From Bedellia somnulentella (Eukaryota; Arthropoda; Insecta; Lepidoptera; Bedelliidae), in NCBI GenBank assembly GCA_963576735.1, contig OY755198.1, forward strand, positions 7,254,001-7,318,000: a stretch of 64,000 nucleotides of DNA, given 5' to 3'. The stretch's first letter is position 1. Every line of letters begins with the position of its first letter. The notes below the pieces were generated by a model. The model worked only from the letters and a program-made list of their open reading frames with translations. It was not told the origin of the DNA and made no database searches. The translations under genes were made by a program, and so were the position numbers. This document shows positions 1 to 12,000 of the stretch, in pieces.

Positions 1-7
1 CATAACA

Positions 8-366
8 TAAACATAAACGTTCACTCCGAATATCCCCGAAGGTGTTGGCAGAGGTACTAATACTTCTGAACATCACGTGACTTTGTCACCTTGTGTTTAG
101 AGTACCCACGTTTTGCATGGACAGTGTACTCACATGATAGAGGGCAGGCCTATTGCTTTTTTGTACGAATACACTGTCACATGACTAAGTACAACTCAGT
201 CATGTGGGTTTCCTCACGATGTTTTCCCTCACCGTTAACAACCATGATAAATTAACCACACATATGTCTTTAGAAAAGACAAATTGGTGTAGGCCCGACC
301 CGGGATTTGAACACTAGTCGCTTGCACGTTAACCGGTGTTCTACCTATTGAGCTATCACGTCGTGT
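8..366 (-). repeat. tRNA-derived SINE, family B, near full length
   Basis: The tRNA-like head is at the high-coordinate end, with an A-box-like TAGCTCAATAGG and a B-box-like GTTCAAATCCC when read on the minus strand. The body carries CACGTGA-type motifs and the 3' end reads GGAGTGAACGTTTATG. A near-identical copy lies at 52636-52963. The anticodon arm does not give a convincing functional tRNA. Confidence 0.75.
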
Positions 367-416
367 CTCAAAAATCTCTTGTTTTTTTGTTATTTGCTTA
401 ATTGTTAATCAATTAA

Positions 417-505
417 GCAAATAAACATTTTTGACACCAGTGGAACTCGAACCCACGACATCCGGGTATACGCCCCCGTCGCTCTGCCAACTGAGCTGTA
501 GTATC
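417..505 (-). repeat. tRNA-derived SINE, family T, fragment
   Basis: On the minus strand this reads as a tRNA-like unit with TAGTATCAAG-type start, CAGCTCAGTTGG A box and GGGTTCGAG B box, followed by GTGTCAAAAATG. It is the same unit as at 4475-4590 and 47800-47960. Confidence 0.65.
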
Positions 506-624
506 AAGTGACCAAATGGCGCGAAAATTTGTATCGGCAATTACTCTTTTATCTTATCACTATTGGTCAGTGCTGTTTTAAGTCTCTACATAATAAGCAC
601 AGAGTTACTTTTAAACATACATAT

Positions 625-2798
625 TAGGGTGCTTCTTATTTATCGACTTTTGAAAATTTACTGCTTCACCCCGCTATTTGCTTCTATCACCGGAAATACT
701 AACCTGTATTTTTTATTTAATTTTTTGATCGTCATTTAGGGGTCGCTACCATGTGTCAAAGTATAAAAAAAATAAGAAAAATAAAGCTAAATGCTCTGAA
801 GGTTTACGAAATAAAAGTGTGGCAAGGTAGTTTAGAAGAGTTGTTTAATATAGCACACGCTGATACTCTCAAGAAGATAACCATTGAAAGAGGTAGTCAA
901 TTTAGGAAAAAATAGGAACAAAGAAGAAGAAGACGTCCTGGATCAATAGGAATTGATAAAATACACTTAAAAAAGTTGGGAAAGAAATGGCAAAAAACGT
1001 TCGCCTGCAACGTCTTTTTAATCGAGAAAAAAGAGACATAGAATCATTGCAAAGAATTTATGTACTTTATCCGTCAAGTAGTCATCAACCCTCAAAAGTA
1101 CAGGTACTGACCCATCAGAGGACAATGTAAATTCGTCCCCAATTCATCGCTAGCGTATGAAACAAAGGCAAAAGGTAGCAGAAGAAATAATTTAATCCAA
1201 ATACACCTCTTAATGTTCATTGGGACGGGAATATATAACTGGATGATATAACTGGGCACAAACCAGTGCGTAGACCAACTTTTGGCAGATCGTTTACTCA
1301 GCCATGGAACTGGGGGGGCGTGTGCTTCAGCTGTTCATGACACTATTCTTTCTTGGAACTTGAGTGGCAACATGTCATAATTTGGTTTCACACAACTGTG
1401 GTCAACACCGGCTTAAGAGCATGTGCTTGCTTCCTATTAGAGCAAAGATGGAAGAAGACGCTCTTTGGTTAGCTGGTCGTCACCATATTCACTCTTTCAA
1501 TTTCATTTGCTTACACTTATACGCTTACATTACAAGAAACTGTTGACACTTACAATAATCTTTTTGGGAGGTCTGCGAAGGTCCCTATAAAGGGATATAA
1601 TTTAGTGCTCCAGCAGGTGTACTCCGTGCGCGATGGATGGCTAAAGCAATTTATTGTATTAAGATTTGTTTGTTCAAAGACCAGTTTAAATTTACAAAAA
1701 GATTACGTAAAGCCATTTCTGAAATTTGCGTTTGTGTTGTTTTCATTTATGTGAGATGTTGGTTCCAAGCTCCCGTGGCAAAATCAGCACCAAGGAATTA
1801 ATTATTGCTGTTAAAAAGTCTTAAGGTTTTTGAAAATATAAACAAAACTATGTTCAAAAAAGATCTTATGGAGTTTCTAGTCTAGGAGTATCTGTCTGAA
1901 GAACTTGTTGCGCTAGCTGTTTATTATAATGAACTATCTCTTGAAATCAATCAAAAAATGGTGACAACACTGTGTGAGCAAGGTTCAGACTATAGCTATA
2001 TAGTGTCCAGCAACACTTAAGATTGTTCAGCATCTTGGGGATTCCTTCTGCATTTTAAATCTTCAGTGTTTTTTTAATTATGAAATTTCATCAACGGTTT
2101 GGAGGCGCCCGTTGCATCTGTCGGAGCGTAAACTTAACTTAAAACGTTATTTTTGATAGTTATAAAGACTTGTTTTGCATGTTGTATTGTAGCCGCCGAG
2201 TTCGATGAATTATTTCAGCGGAAAAGCTAATTTAAACTTTTTTAACGGTGTTCCTCTGAGGGGTTAACAAAAAGAACCTCGTCATTGGAAAGAATAAAAT
2301 CTCCAATAAAGTTTTTATGCTCTATGAAAGTAATTTGAATGTTTTTGACATGAAAACCTCATGTGAGGATTATTTCTAATAAATTAAAGATGAATAAAGG
2401 AAAGAAAAAAATTCTAGGAAATTAGTCAATGATATAACTGGACGCGGTGTAGTGTTAATTAAAGAATTCAATTAACTTATTACAAGTCATGAAGAACAGA
2501 AATAGTTTCTGCTTACAGTGGTAAAAGATTTCAGGAACGAGACCCCGGGTACAAAAATCCACACTAATAGCATATTTTTTTTTATTCTTCCTATTTGTTA
2601 CATTGATTGAATTTACACGAACATAATTAAAGAATTTTGAGGTATATTTTTTTATATTAGCTGGTAGCGAGCCCTAAATATTATTTTAAAAATAAAATAA
2701 AAATCACATGTTCGTTTTTTGGCACTTAGAACAGAATAAAAGGGTGACGCGCATAGTATCAACAAAAAAAAATATTTGGTCATTTAAGAAGCACCCTA
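625..2798. mobile_element. Decayed hAT-like DNA transposon, 2.17 kb
   Basis: The ends are inverted (TAGGGTGCTTCTTA at the left, TAAGAAGCACCCTA at the right) and are flanked by an exact 8 bp target duplication ATACATAT at 617-624 and 2799-2806. An 8 bp duplication and a YAGGG-type end fit the hAT superfamily. Interior stretches look like broken coding sequence (near 1760-1990 frames resembling a transposase C-terminal part can be read with several stops and shifts), so it is non-functional. It landed in the ATAC-repeat tail of the family A copy that follows. An old P-type element, which also makes 8 bp duplications, is the alternative. Confidence 0.65.
2325..2415. repeat. Family T SINE tail fragment inside the hAT-like element
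   Basis: GACATGAAAACCTCATGTG followed by a TTATTTCTAATAAATTAAAG stretch matches the tail arms seen at 4125-4315 and 25010-25770. It is a later insertion into the hAT-like element. Confidence 0.5.
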
Positions 2799-3025
2799 AT
2801 ACATATACTCACGGCTATAAATCCCTTGAAGTGGTAGCCAGAGCTAGGTAATTACAAATTTCTGAGCCACTTTTGAAAGTTGCGTGGGTAAAAGATGGTG
2901 AAATAAAGGTTGTTGGTGATGGGTCTCCAGCGGCATCGCCCAAAAATCCCTTAAAAGCCCCAATACTGAAACAACAACCCAACACTGAGAGAAATGGGGC
3001 AGTGCTATTCTAAACCAACACTTTA
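2799..3025 (-). repeat. Family A SINE-like repeat copy 1
   Basis: Family A is about 240 bp. Its sense strand starts GTGTAGTGYCGGCTTAGAAT, has GGGCGATGCGGTTGGAGACC in the middle and ends TAGCCGTGAGTATATG followed by TATG repeats. This copy is inverted, somewhat diverged, and has the hAT-like element inserted in its tail. Confidence 0.75.
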
Positions 3026-3089
3026 CTTTTAAACATATTATAAATAACGATAACAAGAACGATACGTTTTTTGTTTCAGGTTAAGAAAA

Positions 3090-6000
3090 ATGAATATTCC
3101 AGTGAAATGTGCCCTCCTGATTACGTTATTACTAAATTCTGCTTCCATAACAAACAGTCAAAATATTGAGCGGAAAGTTGGGAGATTAACAGAAGTATTC
3201 GCTTGGAAACAAATCACTTATAATATAAATGAACGATTGAGTAAGTATTATACAATCGTACATATACTCACGGCTACATACATACATACATACATATACT
3301 CACGGCTATAAATCCCGAGAAGGGGTAGCCAGAGCTAAGGAATTAGAAATTCCTCAGCCACTTTTGGAAACTTGAGTGGGGAAAAGATAGTAAAGTAAAG
3401 GTTGTTGGTGATGGGTCTCCAACCGCATCGCCCAAAAATCCCTTAAAAGCCCCAAAACCGTTAGTCGCCTCTTACGTACACCCACCGGAAGAAATGGGGT
3501 AGTGCTATTCTAAGCCGACATTACACAGCAAATGTATGTATGTATAGTATATATGTGACCGACTCCTTTAAATTCGGTTTTGACCCAAGTTGAACGGACA
3601 GATTTAGTTCAAAATTTACACACTTATCAAGAATTACTATTATAATAATTTCAGAGATTCCTCCCATTAGCATCGACTATCGATCACCACTTTGTACGAT
3701 TCTGACATTATCGCTTACATGCATCAATCTTCTCATATACATACATACATATACTCACGGCTATAAATCTCTTAACGGGGTAGCAAGAGCTTTGGAATGA
3801 GGAATACCTCAGCCACTTTTGGAAGTTGATTGGGGGAAAGATGGTAATAATAAATGTTTTTGGTGACGGGTCTCCAACCACATCGCCCAAAAATGACTTA
3901 AAAAGCCCTTATACCCGTATTCGCCTCTTACGATCACCCACGGGTAGAAATGGGGTAGTGTTATTCTAAGCCGACACTACACCGCTAATATTCTCTATTT
4001 AGTCTAAATATGTCCTCCATGGTCGTCTTCTACCAAAATATCCATCCACATTGGCTCTGTAAATCTCTTTTACCAATAAAAATAACTGATTACTATAATA
4101 AATGCGATAAAAGTAATTGGAATTATTTTGACATGAAAACCTCATGTGGGGATTATTACTAATAAATAAAGGATAAATATAATTAGTCCCGCGACCTCGG
4201 GCGTATACCCGAGGTCGCGGGTTCGAATTCCGCCGGAGTTGAAATTTTTCTTACCTTTATTCATCTTTTATTTATTAGTAATAATCCCCACATGAGGTTT
4301 TCATGTCAAAAACATTCAAATTATGTGATAGTAAGGCGTTCACAATATTTGCATTCTACCTGAAAAGGTAGACAAGTGGCTTCCCGAATTTGTAAAAAAT
4401 TCGGAGGTAGGGAACGCAAACACTACTTAAAAAGTGTAAAACAAACAAAGGATAGAAGAATTTCGCACTAGAAGCCATTGCACTGTAGCTCAATTGGCAG
4501 AGCGACGAGGGCGTATACCCGAGGTCGCGGGTTCGAACCCCACCGGTGTCGCAATTTTTCTTTCCTTTATTCATCTTTTGTGATAAAAACAATTTAAATT
4601 GTATTTATCATGATACCAGCCTTAGGAACAAGCTGTGATGGTAATGTTACTAAGTTTTTTTCAGTACTATCAGACCGTTTTGCTGAAACTGAAGAGTCAG
4701 ATTCAAGTCTCTATCGTGGTAAAAGACAGGTGTCTTCGATATTCTTCAACAATAACGACCCTTCTTCGAATAGAAGACCTAATTCAAGTAAGTTTATGGA
4801 TATTATAGATCGTGATTATAAAATTACAAACTATATGAGATTTTTACCATAAATTCCGATTTTTTCTTAAATAGTTCGGGTTTTATTTGTATATTATAAC
4901 AATCTAGATCTATACTTTCTTACTACGACTGCTAATGGATAGAGCTTTGTAAAAGATAGCCGTATGGGCAATGAAGTCCCGGTAATAAGATCCCGTTTTA
5001 CCTTCTTACGACGGAACCCTAAAACGAAAGAACAACCTCTTATTTAATTACCTTTTTTATAATGAAATTAATCATGATTTTTTTAACATTATCAAAATTA
5101 ATTTTATAGGGTGGTTCTGTACAGCTTCGGACAGGGTTGTGTGGGCTCAAAATTGTGAGACCTTTGTCCAGCAGTGGGAAACAATTTAGGCCAATAAAAA
5201 AAGGATCACCACAAATCACAAAATATTCTACTCTCCTATTTATATACCCGGCCATTTGGTATGACATTCCAGGACCAATCCAACAAGAAGAAAGACCAAG
5301 TAGACCAGGTTTCGGCTCCAGTTTCACCAGCCCCAGTAGACCACGTCCCAGCACCAGCACTACTACTAGTAGACCGGCATTCACCAGCGCACCTTCGCAG
5401 GCTCAACCTTCTAGTAGGTATTCATAGCTAAGTAGAATAGAAAACTCTTTATAAAATTACTGCTTAATCATTTTACAGATAATTGGTCGTCTGTTTATGT
5501 CTTTAAATATAAGTATTAATGGCGGTGTTATCTCTTATATATGTACCTAGCTGACCCGACAGACTTCGTACTGTCAAATTTGCTTATGACAAAGTTTAAG
5601 GTGTTTTTTCCGGTACTCTTAGTTCAATCAGGCGTAATATTTTGTAGGTCAAATTTTTCTGGAGTAAAAAGTATCCTATGTTATAATTTGGGCCATTATC
5701 TAGCATTCTGCCAGATTTCATTTGTATACATTATGAACTTGAGGAGCTTTTTTGCCTCAAACATACAAATATCTAAACATTTAAACTTTCACAATTATAA
5801 TATTAATAGGACAGCAGTGTCTGCTCTGACCAAAGAGCTTATTCCATTACACTTTGTCGTTGCTGAATTCAGACGTCCTTCGAAGTTACTGCCGCAGACG
5901 CTTGTTATTTGTCTTCTTGCTTTGTCTTCTGAACGTTATTCCACTAGTCTGAATTCAGATTCTGCGGCTTTCAGACGTCTTCATTTAGACAAATGGAATA

Positions 6001-9000
6001 AGCTCTTAAGACTATCCTATTTTTTCCGGCTGGTGTCGTAAGAGGCGGCTGGGGATGGTGATTGTTGGGCAAACAAGTGCCATTTTACTAACCATCTTTT
6101 CTCCGTTTTATAATTCCATTGCTCTGGCTACCCCATTTAATTTAGAACTTAATGCCATGAGTGTATATACGTTTCTTAGCTTTTTCAACTTTAGTTTTAA
6201 TCTAGAGATATAGATTAAAATAAAAAATATATTTTCAGATGAGTCAGGAAGCTATTTCATCCAGTACAACAATGTGCCGATGGGAACGGAAAAAGTTGGG
6301 AACAGATTATTTGTGACTATGCCAAGAAGAAGATACGGTAGTATATATTTATATTGCTTATTTAAAAGAGTATGAAAAGATTGATGGATGTAAACGAAGC
6401 CAGAGAGGTTTGCCAGGATCGTACGAAGTGGCGATCGATAGTCTCTGCCTACCCCAATGGGAACTAACGGCGTGAGAATATGTATGTATGTATGTATTGC
6501 TTATTTATATTATTTTACAATTCTTTCCACAGTTAACTTAGACAAGTGGATGAACTATTTCTAATTCCGATGTGCTGGCTACCCTTTTTTGGGATTTCTA
6601 GCCGTGAGTATATGTATTCATGTATATTTCTATAGTCATAGCTTATACTCAGCATTTTCCCCGAAGACCTAACAGAGATACAAATTATTCAAACATCACG
6701 CAATTCAATACTTAGAATACCCATACTTTACCTGCACCAATTTACATTGTACAGTGTGTCTTTTGTGATGATCAATGTGATTATATGAAAGTAAACTTAC
6801 ATACATGCATACATATACTAACGGCTATAAATTCCAAGAAGGGGTAGCCAGAGCTAAGGAATTAGAAAATCCTCAGCCACTTTTGAAAATTTGAGTGGGG
6901 AAAAGATAATAAAAATAAAGGTTGTTGGTGATGGGTCTCGAACCGCATCGCCCAAAAATCCCTAAAAAGCCCCAATAACGTTAGTCGCCTCTTACGTACA
7001 CCCACAGGAAGACATGGGGTAGTGCTATTCTAAGCCGACACTACACAGCAAAGTAAACATATTAATATTTCATACTATTAAGACTAGGTGGGCAATTAAG
7101 CTTCGTATGCCTAAATTTGGAGCGAATCTGGACAAAATGAAAAAGATATCGGATTTTTTTACAATAGTTTCCCATAGATTTACCTGAGAAACTTTAAAGG
7201 GTGATCATTCCTCAATGGTGACGTTTATTCAAAAAATCTCTCCTCTCTCTCTCAAGTTTGGGTGTTTAGGTTACACGCAAAATACAAAAGTCAGGGGTAA
7301 ATGGAGCTTAGCTCCAATTATACTGTCGTATTAATTGATAGATCATGGTTGTCGAGGAGAGTCATGTTAGCAATATAGCATAAAAACGATAGAGAGGCAC
7401 GACCCACTTATGCGTTTGATCAAAAGAGAGTCAACGAGACTATTTTCTTGGTATCATTTCTCGTAAAAATATCATTTTAGAAACCGGGTTAGAAAGAAAG
7501 AAAGTCCCTTATTTGCCACTTTACAGACAACCAACTATATTTCAGGAATACCCTCAACACTAAACTTCATAGACCTAACCCTGGACTCGAACCAGCGATC
7601 ACCAGCTCTCCGACCGTACCCTGACGTCAGAGGAGGAGGACTCGTCTCCGTGTACAGAACCAGGGCTGACTCCTGCGGAAGATTGTGGATGGTCGATACT
7701 GGGATGTTAGAAATACCAGGTCAGTAATGATGATTAGCTAATTGACATCCTTTAATAGTAATAGTCCTTCTATAAAGGTTTCCGGTCATGTGACTGATCC
7801 CATTTCTTCTCGAGGGTGTCGTAAGGGGAGAATTAGGGTATTTGGTATTCTTAAGGGATTATATGCTGTGTAGTGTCGGCTTAGAATAGCACTACCCCAT
7901 TTCTTCCGGTGGGTGTACGTCAGAGGCGACTAACATTATTGGGGCTTTTAAGGGATTTTTGGGCGATGCGGTTGGAGACCCATCACCAAAAACCTTTATT
8001 TTTACCATCTTTTCCCCACTATCCTTTCCAAAAGTGGCTGAGGAATTTCTAATTCCTTAGCTCTGGCTACCCCTTCTAGGGATTTACAGCCGTGAGTATA
8101 TGTATGTATGTATTAAGGGATTATTGAGCGATGTGGCTAGAGATCCATTACCGATCTTTGTTTACTAGACAATCTACTGCCACACAAATTCAAAAGTTCT
8201 AACGCTACAGCTCTGGCTAACACATACATACATATACTCACGGCTATAAATCCCTAGAAGGGGTAGCCAGAGCTAAGGAATTAGAAATTCTTTAGCCACT
8301 TTTGGAAGTTGCGTGGGGAAAAGATGATAAAATAAAGGTTGTTGGTGATGGGTCTCCAACCGCATCGCCCAAAAATCCCTTAAAAAGCCCCAATACCGTT
8401 AGTCGCCTCTTACGTACACCCGCCGGAAGAAATGGGGTAGTGCTATTCTAAGCCGACACTACACAGCAATGGATGCCACTTTTGGAAATTATAGCCGTGG
8501 GTGTAGTACAGTAGATAAATATAGTTTTCTTATACTTTTTTTTTCAGATAACCGCCAACAAATCCAGCCGCCTGCGATAGTAATATTTGATTTGAACACG
8601 AACAGACAAATACTGAGGTATTCATTCAAGAGTTCGGATTTGGTGTCCAACAACACTGCCGCAGGTACGTTGATAGAAATGATTTACTCGAACAAAGTCT
8701 TGAAAACCATTAACGGCCATAGGCCTGCCCCCTATCACGTGAGTACACTGTCCAAGCAAAACATGGGTTACAAAAATGTCACGTGATGTTCAGAAGTATT
8801 AGTACCTCTGCCAACAATTCGGTAATATACTGTGTGAGTGTTTGAGTCTTAAGTTTTGAGATAATTTTAATTTTAGGCTAATTTTAGGACAGCTTTGAAT
8901 TGTCTTTAATATTCTCAGGTAATATGTGCTATTTCCTAAAAAGTACTCTTTAATTAATATGTTTTATCTGAACCTTATAATATATCGGCCTTAGTCCACC

Positions 9001-12000
9001 GCGCTGGCCAAGTATGGGTTGGCAGAATCAGTACTTTTACCGTTGTATGAGCCGGGACTTGCCTTCTGAAGCACAGAATCATCTTATGGTGCCGTTAGTT
9101 CAGCAAACAGAGTTTTTGAAACATTATAATGCGTATGTTTATAACAATATGGTTTTGAAAAAAATACATCAAAATCTTGAGACTTTTCTGCTGTGAAATT
9201 GGCGATTCGAAACATGATTAATAAATTTTCGCTCGATAGAAAAAAATCGCCAACATACCTCTAATTACACTCTTTAAAATGGTTTTACATTTTATTTATT
9301 TTACCTAATTACATATAACTTACATCATAATTTGAGCATTTGTATTTCTAATAATAATTGGCGATTAGTTTTCTTTTTTAATACATTCAATAAAACAAAT
9401 ATTTTAAAAACATCGATATTCGCAGTCCTACTCGTGCCCGAGCGTCGCCCGCCGCCCGCTCAGAGCTCGGCGAGCTGCTTTAGGGGATAGACCTATGTCG
9501 CGCGCGCCTTGTGTTACAGATCTTACAATTTACGCGCGTGCGGCGCCGTTAGTGTGCGAGTGACCTATCTGTATACGATACGATGCGCGTCAATGTAGGC
9601 GTGAGAGTGACCGTGCGTACGGTTAGCATTATCAAATATAGAATTCATTCAATTAATAGATTGCACTCATTTTTATGTTTTAGTGTTTAATTTATTAGGA
9701 ATGGGAAAAAGAACAAAACCGTTAAAGTAACTTCTAATTTCAATTAATAATATTAAATAGTTGCAGGTGTAAACTGAAAATTATATACATACATATACTC
9801 ACGGCTATAAATCCCTTAACGGGATAGCCAGAGCTTTGGAATAAGAAATTCCTCAGCCACTTTAGGAAGTTGATTTGGGAAAAGGTGGTAATAATATATG
9901 ATTTCGGTGACGGTTCTCCAACCTAACCATCGCCTAAAAATCACCTAAAAAGCCCCTATACCCTTAGTCGCCTCTTACGATCACGGGTAGAAATGGGGTA
10001 GTGTTATTCTAAGCCGACACGACACGGCAAAATTATGAAATTATCACTGTAATCATTTTGTATAAACTGACAGGGGTAGACAAATCTATCGTATCATTAC
10101 ATTTTACATTGTAAACGGCCATGGTAGAAACTATTTTTGAAATTGATAACCTAGGGTAAGCGATACATTTTTCGTCACCCTGACTGTTATAGCCACTCGT
10201 AAATATTTTATAAAGAAATGTAAATAGTCATGAACAAATGTCCGAACCCATAGCATAGAAAATATTTGCGAGTATTGCTTACCCTACTGTATGTTTTTAA
10301 AACGCGCGCACTGCGACGCGTCGGGGAGACGGCGCCGTTCGATCGGCGCGCAGGCGCTTCCCCGCGCCCGCGGGGGCCACACCCCCTGAGATGATATTTT
10401 TCGCTGAACCAACGGCGCCTTAATTTCTGAATAATAAGGTGATTCAAGCCTGCATTATTATTTACTAAACTGAATTGAAATTATTAATTAAATTTGTGAG
10501 TTTATCCTCTCGGGAATTGAGGGTCTCGGTTATTTTAGTTCAGTTCACCAACGATACACTGTTTCCGTTTTGGTAGGCCGAGACTGTTGATTACATTGTA
10601 CAACTCTGGAAAACCTCGGGCTTCGTCTACATTCATCCATCTTTTCATACATGCTCTTTTATTCTCCTCTATTAAAATAATTTCAAAACATTTATTAAAT
10701 AACTAGTGGATTGGCCCAGCTTCGCACGGGTAGCGTAGTTTTAAAAATATCTGAGGTTTCTTCAATCACTGCTCAACCTTTGTGAAATTTAGCGCAACTT
10801 ATAGCACTCCTGAATAGTGAAGTGATAGTACCATGCAAACAAAAATCAGAGTTACAAACTTTGCATACATCATACATATACTCACGGCTATCTTTTGCCC
10901 GAGCAACCATCACTTAAAAAAATAATCCTTATAGCATGATTCAGTATACACATGCGACGACAGGACGCGATTGCTTATTTCATGTATAAATTTGGTGTTT
11001 CTATACCGATTTCTATGATTCTTTTTTTATTGAATAGGTAATAATGTAAACTTTTTTAAATGAAAGATGAATAATAATAAATAATAATAATAATAATAAA
11101 CCTTTCGTGGACCGTAAAGCCTCCCTGCATTGGCTGCGTTTCGGGGACCTCTTTGGGGAAACCGAAGGTTTTGTCTGTGCAATACAAGACCAGGTTATCA
11201 AGACGCGGAACTATCGGAAATACATCCTAAAGGACGGTACCACAGACGTTTGTCGAGCATGTGGCCGTCCCGGAGAGTCACTTAGGCATGTTATTTCCGG
11301 TTGTTCGGCTCTTGCTAACACTGAGTACTTGCACAGACACAACCAAGCAGCCAAAATCCTGCATCAGGAGCTCGCTCTGAAATACGGACTCTTGCAACAG
11401 AGGCTGCCGTATTACAAGTATCTGCCGGAGCCAATCCTAGAAAACGACCGTGCCAAAATCTATTGGGACCGATCCGTTATCACGGACAGGACTATTCTAG
11501 CGAATAAGCCTGATATCGTGGTATGGGATCGGTCGCAGTCGAGGGTATTTCTAGTGGATGTCACTATCCCTCATGACGAGGGTCTCGTGAAAGCCGAAAC
11601 CGAGAAGCGTCGGAAATATCTCGATCTGGCCCACGAGATCACCGACATGTGGGGTGTGACTTCGACAGAAATAATCCCAATTGTTTTGTCCGCGAACGGG
11701 TTAATTCCAACCAGTCTCGCGACCAACTTGAGGCGGTTGGATTTCTGTGGCGTGTCGGTTCCAGCACAAATGCAGAAAGCGGTGCTGCTCGATACGGCTC
11801 GGATCGTCCGTCGGTTCTTGAACCTGACTCCCTGACCCCGACCGACTGTGCTTTTGTTGGGGAGTACCGCCTCTCCCATTTAAAATTTATGTTTTCATTT
11901 TCGGCCATGGGAGAGGCGAGGAATTGAAATTCATGCATAATAATAAAAAAATTATTCAGTTTTCAAAAGTACATAATATTCGTCTTAACCTAGTTAATTA

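Noticed and set aside
3655..3720. Possible yellow-like exon after TTTCAG at 3654
   Set aside because: Its sequence (ACTATCGATCACCACTTTGT) is the family C repeat, and no donor keeps the frame.
4188..4575. tRNA gene candidates with A and B boxes (also at 300-360, 13625-13690, 34365-34435, 47860-47920, 56750-56815)
   Set aside because: Cloverleaf pairing is poor and each is joined to a repeated non-tRNA body, so they are SINE heads.
5110..5190. Possible exon coding [18 protein letters not shown]
   Set aside because: Hits a stop in the frame needed and matches a LINE tail.
5414..5422. Alternative exon 3 donor AG|GTATTC at 5417
   Set aside because: It would put a stop at the start of exon 4; the donor TCTA|GTAGGT at 5413 keeps the frame open.
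11571..11938. Open frames overlapping the R4/Dong-like LINE
   Set aside because: Shadows of the LINE frame, which alone carries recognisable motifs.
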